Assembly (NCBI GenBank): GCA_020809705.1
Contig: CP085830.1
Span: forward strand, 1,922,001 to 1,986,000
From: Calonectria ilicicola
Lineage: Eukaryota > Ascomycota > Sordariomycetes > Hypocreales > Nectriaceae
Length of the DNA stretch: 64,000 nt
Direction of reading: 5' to 3'
Part shown: positions 58,582-64,000 of the stretch, piece after piece
How the letters are laid out: every line of letters begins with the position of its first letter
Position numbering within the stretch: the first letter of the stretch is position 1
Notes under the pieces: model-generated
What the model saw: only the letters and a program-made list of their open reading frames with translations
What the model was told of the DNA's origin: nothing
Database searches by the model: none
Program-made: the position numbers and the translations under genes

Positions 58582-59572
58582 GGATTGGAGCAGGATATAT
58601 AGTAGGAGGCGAGAAGACGTGTGGGTAAAAGGAAAAAAGAGACCATGGGGTCGGGTTGAGGGAGTTAGCTTCAAATCTTGTACAAGCCATCAGACGTAAA
58701 CCAACACAGGGCTGGCGTTTTCGGGTCCTTGATACGTATAATTGAAACTTATTCTGTATACATGTAACAGCGAGAAAAGTTGGTAGAATTTGTGCACATC
58801 AAGTTTAATAAGCGTTAGCAACCCGTGGCATCAGATTAACATGTCACTGATGGTCATTGTGTGGATGGTGTGTGAAGATGATTTTTGCATTCGTTGATCC
58901 ATTCATCTATACCCAAAGGAATATGTAGAAGATTCTGAGTAGCAGCTGGGCCACATCATTTTTTTAGCCACAGCCAAGTTGACGGCATCTCTTTCACAGA
59001 GTCCTGCCGACGATCCATGTCCTTACAGGACATTCATCCTCTTGGTCAATTTGCTCTCCAGACCTGCAAATAAACATCTTTCCTCCGCTGTCCATGCTCA
59101 CCGTCATCAATCGTATCCAGATTCCATCATCTCAAAGGGCCGTGGCTCTCCAAGATCACCCAAAACTATCTATATACCGGACGAGCGTCGTCACCATCGT
59201 TACTTAGTCGGTGGTAGTCGGCGGTAACCCATCCTTCGGAAAGGAGCTTCGGATCAATAAATGGATCCAAAGCTCGCAATCCGACTCAAACCAGAATAAT
59301 TAGCAAAACAAATAAAAAAAGACGCAATATCCCCCCATAGTAGAAGTCGCAGAGAGAACAAGAGAATGCCCCCAAGTTAACAGTTCATGCCCAGCCGTGT
59401 ACGCCAAAGTAAAAAAAGACCTGTGGTATCAAGAGGAAACGCCGTGCGCTCATGACACGCTTTGCTGTGCAATGCATTTGGAACCCTTCAAGAACATTGT
59501 GAAACAAGCATATATGCCGCGGAATGCGCCGAGTCTGATGCTGTCACGGATCGTATGGATTTGGTCGACAGC
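58582..59572. other. Intergenic between convergent ebp2 and samB
   Basis: About 1 kb of shared 3' flank. No gene seen. Confidence 0.55.
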
Positions 59573-61468
59573 CTATTGCGTCGCCGCAACGCACCAGTGA
59601 CGGTGGAATGCCCAAGCACTCTTCTGGCACTCCTTACTGCAGTACTTGGTTCGGCGACATCGACGACACTTTGCAAATTGACGGGTGTACTCTTCCCACT
59701 TGCCACACTGATAGTACGCGCACTGCCGGATGCCTCCGCGAGTGTCGTCCTTTCGGCAAAGGTTTCGCATAACGACACCAGCCCAGTACTGCATGTCAGT
59801 GCTATGGTATCTGACAGTGAACTTCTCAACCAACGGGAACAGATTGAAATCATTGGGGAGAAGGTATTCCTCGTCATCGGTATCCTCATCTTGAACCTCG
59901 GGCATTTCTTCCTCGCCGTCGAGAACGGCAAGCTCCTTGCCAATCTTGAGTCTCGGGACCAAATGACTCTTCTGGAAGTAGGACCGAAGACCACAATACT
60001 TTGAAACATAAGCCAGGAGCTGCAGAGACATGAGCACATCTTCTTCGCGGGGCATGGCAGCGAGCATCTGAGGGTTTGGTACGAAATGGCGGTCCAAAAG
60101 ATATCGAGGAACGGTCGAAGTGGGCATGGGCGGCTGAGGTGGGGTTACCATGGCAGGGCGGTTCGGAGATAGGCCCATGGCGGGGACTGGAGTAGGTGTC
60201 GTGGTATTGGCAATGCTGCCGTCCATCGGAGTGCGGTGGGTGATGTTGAAGGTGCCGGCATCTTGGTGGGTCTCTGACACGGTGGGTGTAGTGAGATCAA
60301 GAGCTGTGCCGGTGAGCATAGCCTCACCGTCCTCCATGGTAATGTCCTGGATGCCTACAGCGGATTGCATGTTATCCGTACCAGTCATCTCGGCCTCGGG
60401 TGACTCATCGGAAGGCATGCTGTCGCCGTTGATATCATCGTTATCGGCGGTTGAGTTCTGATGGCGGATCGAAGGGCGTCGGCGGGATCGACCTGAGGGG
60501 CCAAGAGCGGAAGCTGGGCGGACAGTTGGGGAACGCATTTGAGTGGGCGCCAGAGGAGTTGTGGGGGATGTTGGCTGAGAGGTCATGTCGCTAGCCCCGA
60601 ATGGAGCCATCGAAGCAAGACGGTCAACATCACGCACAGGTCGAACAAAGCCCTCAACTGTCTCTGTTACTGGAACAGCTGTCGCGAGGGGTTGCATGGT
60701 TTGTCGAGTGGTTGAAGTCGTGGCGTGACGGGCATCGGCGGATCTCAAGCTCTGGTGGCGAGTCGGGGTGAAGGAGCCAGAACGATCCGGCGTGGCCAGA
60801 GGATATTGGGGAGTAGCGAGACCAGTATCCAGGGGTTGTTGCTGAGCAGCTGCGGTCGATGGTCCGGCGTAGGTGGCCGAGACGTCAATCGAAGGAGGAG
60901 GGCCATGGCGGCGGACGGATCTCTGATCGGCGCCATCAACGCGGGATGCCGAGCGGTGGCCGAAGGCGGCAGCCGACGAAGACGACGACGATGATTTGGA
61001 GCCTGAACGGTGCTCGTGGCTGCGGTGACGATGGTGGTGATCGTGAATCTGCTTCTGTTTTGCCTCCTCGGCCTTCTCACGGCACTTGTCGATGGCTTTG
61101 ATGTAGTTGTCGAGGATGGTGGCGATGACGGGAACCATGTCAGCCTCGACGACACGAGTGCGTACATTTTCAGTGCCCCGGACACCGATGTTAACGACGC
61201 ACTGGAAAGCCAGGTTCCATTTCCACATGCCCATCATGTCCTTACTGCGACCCTGCTTGAGGATGCAGACAAGTCTCTCGATGCCACCATCAACGGTGAG
61301 TATGTCTCGGATACGAGCTGAGGAGGTGGTGAGGTAGGCGAGATGGTTGAGGGAGTTGATGAGAGGTAGAGTGGATGTGCAATCGAGGGCACGGCGATCG
61401 TAGAGGGCAGTGGTGATGCCCACCGACGCCTTATTGACGTTTGGGATACTGAAGTTGACTTCCCTCAT
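59573..61468 (-). CDS. samB: SamB / Mub1-like MYND-finger protein
   Basis: A single exon encodes 631 residues. The N-terminal part (MREVNFSIPNVNKASVGITTALYDRRALDC) and the armadillo-like stretch to GTENVRTRVVEADMVPVIATILDNY are characteristic of SamB/Mub1 proteins. A long Ser/Pro/Thr-rich middle follows. The C-terminus is a MYND zinc finger with about eight Cys/His ligands: CGKWEEYTRQFAKCRRCRR, then KYCSKECQKSAWAFHRHWC. In A. nidulans samB affects hyphal morphogenesis and development; yeast Mub1 works with the E3 ligase Ubr2 to ubiquitinate Rpn4 and Dsn1. Antisense frames in 59462-60004 are shadows. Confidence 0.95.
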   Translation of the reverse strand: MREVNFSIPNVNKASVGITTALYDRRALDCTSTLPLINSLNHLAYLTTSSARIRDILTVDGGIERLVCILKQGRSKDMMGMWKWNLAFQCVVNIGVRGTENVRTRVVEADMVPVIATILDNYIKAIDKCREKAEEAKQKQIHDHHHRHRSHEHRSGSKSSSSSSSAAAFGHRSASRVDGADQRSVRRHGPPPSIDVSATYAGPSTAAAQQQPLDTGLATPQYPLATPDRSGSFTPTRHQSLRSADARHATTSTTRQTMQPLATAVPVTETVEGFVRPVRDVDRLASMAPFGASDMTSQPTSPTTPLAPTQMRSPTVRPASALGPSGRSRRRPSIRHQNSTADNDDINGDSMPSDESPEAEMTGTDNMQSAVGIQDITMEDGEAMLTGTALDLTTPTVSETHQDAGTFNITHRTPMDGSIANTTTPTPVPAMGLSPNRPAMVTPPQPPMPTSTVPRYLLDRHFVPNPQMLAAMPREEDVLMSLQLLAYVSKYCGLRSYFQKSHLVPRLKIGKELAVLDGEEEMPEVQDEDTDDEEYLLPNDFNLFPLVEKFTVRYHSTDMQYWAGVVMRNLCRKDDTRGGIRQCAYYQCGKWEEYTRQFAKCRRCRRTKYCSKECQKSAWAFHRHWCVAATQ

Positions 61469-62619
61469 CTTTTGGAGAACACGGCGACGAGCGGCCGGAG
61501 AGTGAGGGAGGTGGAGGGGGCGAATATGAGTATTTTCAAATCGGAAAACGGCGAGGCTCGGGCTTGCGCGATGATCAGACGTCGAGGTGCACTAACTCGC
61601 AAGCACAAGAGGTCAAATGGGATTGCAGGAGAAAATTGGCGATATGGAGAGAAGCGAGAGATTGGTTATCGAAGGCTCTGGCAACCCCTCGATGGGGATC
61701 GACCAAGAGTGTAAGGGTCGGACAATTGACGGTTCGTGCCAGGTCGAGACGAGTCGAGATGATGCACAATGAGATGGAGCAGGGGTGTTGAGCAAGGAGC
61801 GAGAGGCTGCTGCGATGGTGGTGTATGCCAACTGATGGAGTGACTGCGACGGGAGACGGCAAAGGAATCGAGTCGGGTTGGCGTGGCGGCGTTTGAGGGT
61901 GAGGGTGAGGAGGAGAAGAAGGAGGATGAGGGTGTGATGGATGGATGGATTGGGTGGATGGATGATTAGAGAAGAGAGAGGCTGGGCAGGTTTGGGCTAG
62001 GTCTGGTTTTTTGGCAGGGCTTGGGAGGTTGTACCTAGAAGTCGGTAGGGAGGCCGAATCGGGCGCAGGGGTGGAGGGCCCGACCCGGGGGCAGCGGACG
62101 GCCTGGAGGCACGGTGGGCTAGCACCATCTGTTGGTGTCCCGGGTTGGCTTCAGTGGGTGCGGGTTCTGTGCGTAGTGGGTGGTCGGGCGGTGGAGAGGC
62201 GCTGGTTGAGCCACCAGAGCCCGCTGGGAGAAATGGGATATCACAATAGGAATCAGTCAACATAAAAACGGATGATCCCCTTTGTCAACCAAAAGGGACA
62301 TCACACACACGGGGAGGAAAAAAAAGGTGATCGTAACACAAGGGTGGGCATAAAGGGGCCATTGATCCTGTCCCTTGAATGTCTGTTCCCTTCCTACTCC
62401 CTTTCCTTCTTCTTTCTTTTCATATATCAGTAAAATGGGTTGTCTAATTTTCCCTCTTCCGAGATAGCTGTGGAAGTGAGCGCGGCTGTTCTTCCAAGGA
62501 GCCATCCACTCGTCGCCACTGAAGTGGCAATACGTATACTATTAGGCAGCCTGGGCTTACAAAGGGCGCTTCCGCTGTTCTTCAGCAAGCTAAAAGATTC
62601 TTGGTACCCTTTTTTGTGC

Positions 62620-62636
62620 CGCGTTCAGCGAACGCG
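62620..62636. repeat. Perfect inverted repeat (7-bp arms, 3-nt loop)
   Basis: CGCGTTC at 62620-62626 and GAACGCG at 62630-62636 flank AGC. It lies next to the cluster of CAGGTACCT motifs. It is too small to call a terminator. Confidence 0.6.
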
Positions 62637-63051
62637 ACAGGTACCTGACGGACAACGCGCAGGTACTGCTCCACCATGACAGGTACCTAACAGAAGATGT
62701 TTCAGGATTGGCAAGCTCTGGGGCTGGCGCCCCGTCCTCGTCCGTCACTGTGCTTTGTAATGGGGCCATGAGCGATGACCACTGGGCGAGTCGCTAGATT
62801 GGAGGGGCTTTCGCGTGGGCTTGGAAAATGAGCGGGCAGGTACCTTTTGGGGGAGGCCGGTACACACCGACCATGCTGATGGTACATGCAGGTGGGCTTG
62901 CCTTGAATTTACCCGTCGTCCCGTTGTCTGTTCTCAGCAGGCCACACCAGGAGATACCTGGCGGCGTAGCCTAATTAATTCTCATCTCAATAGGCTGGTG
63001 ATACGCAGCGAGCCCACTTCCTCATCAATCGGATCTTGAAGGGGTTGGCGC

Positions 63052-63076
63052 TTTTTTTTTTTTTTTTTTTTTTTTT
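63052..63076. repeat. Homopolymer T25
   Basis: An uninterrupted run of 25 T. Shorter runs occur at 42673-42689 (T17) and as A runs near 8968-8980 and 63709-63721. Confidence 0.9.
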
Positions 63077-64000
63077 GACAGCAACCTCAATAATCGGAGC
63101 AGGGTTGAATTTCTTTTTCTACGTGTCTCCTGTAAATATGGCGTGTTCGTGGACAGCAAAAGCAACGACCTGTCAAACTTCATTGGAAGTAGATCGGCTA
63201 CTTCTTCTGGGGAAGACGAGCTGTGCTACTTTTAGCTGTCATTGGAACGGTCTGGCTACAGTACAAAGGTCAACATCCACCTGACCACTAGTCCACAGAC
63301 CTGATCCCAAGCACAGGTCACACCAGCCCACACATTTGCTCACCGACTACAATACATCAAGCACCAACAAGGCAAAAATTCCTAGTTGACATATATTCGC
63401 ACATCTAAAAGTCGGCTTACTTGCTGATCGATCCATTAACCCAGGTCTGTGGGGTGACCATCATTAAGCTGTATTCCCATGGAGTCCTGAAGAAATCGAT
63501 GTGGGCCAGCGGACATCGCGCAGGGGACCAATTTCCTTTTGTGTAGAACCAGCCAAGAAACGCTCAACCTGAAATGGAGAGAGACATTTAGAGACAAGCT
63601 ATTTAACTTGAGTGTGAATCTTATGACAATAGCACCAATTTTATGACATGATACTTATCTATCATCACCCAGTGAGCAACACGCACGACTTGAGGCCACC
63701 CCGAAGGAAAAAAAAAAAAAAGGTTGGGTCTTTGGTGGATGAATTTTCCCTGGGTGAGCACGCTCCCATCTCTGCCTTGGGATGCATCAAAGGTGCATCA
63801 GGGGCATCCACTTACAATATCCCCTAATTTGCACTGTGCACGATCGGCACCCCACCGGGGCCCTCCCCTCAAAGCTGTCCACTAGATTGCCGCATGACAC
63901 CCGTATGACCTGCTTTGGGGGTGGCTAAACCTATCTCACGCACAGTGCGCATCAGCTTCTGCATGCGGGGGCGGCAAAGTATGGGCGTCTTCTGGCGGCC

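Larger units (their letters stand above)
61469..64000. other. Gene-free end of the window (about 2.5 kb)
   Basis: The first 600 bases are G-rich samB leader or promoter with a GGAT microsatellite near 61937-61964. Beyond 62270 I see only short frames, several CAGGTACCT motifs, a small hairpin and a T25 run. A partial minus-strand frame around 63440-63590 could be the end of a gene lying outside, but I cannot support it. Confidence 0.5.

Noticed and set aside
59462..60004. 180-codon plus-strand frame
   Set aside because: Antisense of the SamB C-terminal coding region.
63440..63590. Possible last exon of a minus-strand gene (reads RFLAGSTQKEIGPLRDVRWP in one frame)
   Set aside because: Too short, with no clear splice partner within the window and no recognisable family.

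Overview
The window is nuclear DNA of a filamentous ascomycete. It has short (about 50-80 nt) introns with GT...CTAAC/CTGAC...AG signals, gene spacing of 0.1-3 kb, and homologues of Aspergillus-type genes (SamB, class V myosin, RhbA/Rheb, a TmpA-like flavoprotein). A Eurotiomycete (Eurotiales or Onygenales) is my best guess, but the sequence alone does not fix the genus. I saw no tRNA, rRNA, CRISPR, transposon or secondary-metabolite backbone gene. All gene models were spliced by hand from the sequence.

Layout. 0-4 kb: the 3' end of a TmpA-like oxidoreductase, a mitochondrial alpha/beta hydrolase and ribosomal protein S1 (eS1). 4-13 kb: a doubtful basic protein, then URC1 (uracil catabolism, 19 exons with three micro-exons of 9, 4 and 4 nt), the transcription elongation factor Elf1 and uracil phosphoribosyltransferase. 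13-23 kb: the cohesin-release factor Wapl, Rheb GTPase, a ZUFSP-type deubiquitinase, ITPase (Ham1) and adenylate kinase 6 (Fap7). 23-37 kb: class V myosin, phosphoglycerate dehydrogenase and the histone chaperone Nap1, separated by long gene-free stretches. 37-45 kb: a P5B ATPase (Ypk9/ATP13A2 type), a 60-residue complex I subunit and a tail-anchored E2 (UBE2J/Ubc6 type). 45-53 kb: the largest TFIIIC subunit and a basic coiled-coil protein of unknown function. 53-64 kb: an AIM6-like phosphodiesterase, cyanase, a 52-residue repeat peptide that I do not recognise, the ribosome-biogenesis factor Ebp2, the MYND protein SamB, and a 2.5 kb gene-free end.

How the genes relate. Most are unlinked housekeeping genes. 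The exception is a possible uracil-use neighbourhood: URC1 and the UPRT that makes UMP from uracil lie about 2 kb apart with only Elf1 between them.

The two most unusual things are the three micro-exons of URC1, each required to restore a conserved peptide, and the short intronless gene at 55959-56117. That gene encodes two and a half copies of a 15-residue unit beginning YPHGC, with silent codon differences between copies and a decayed copy after the stop codon.
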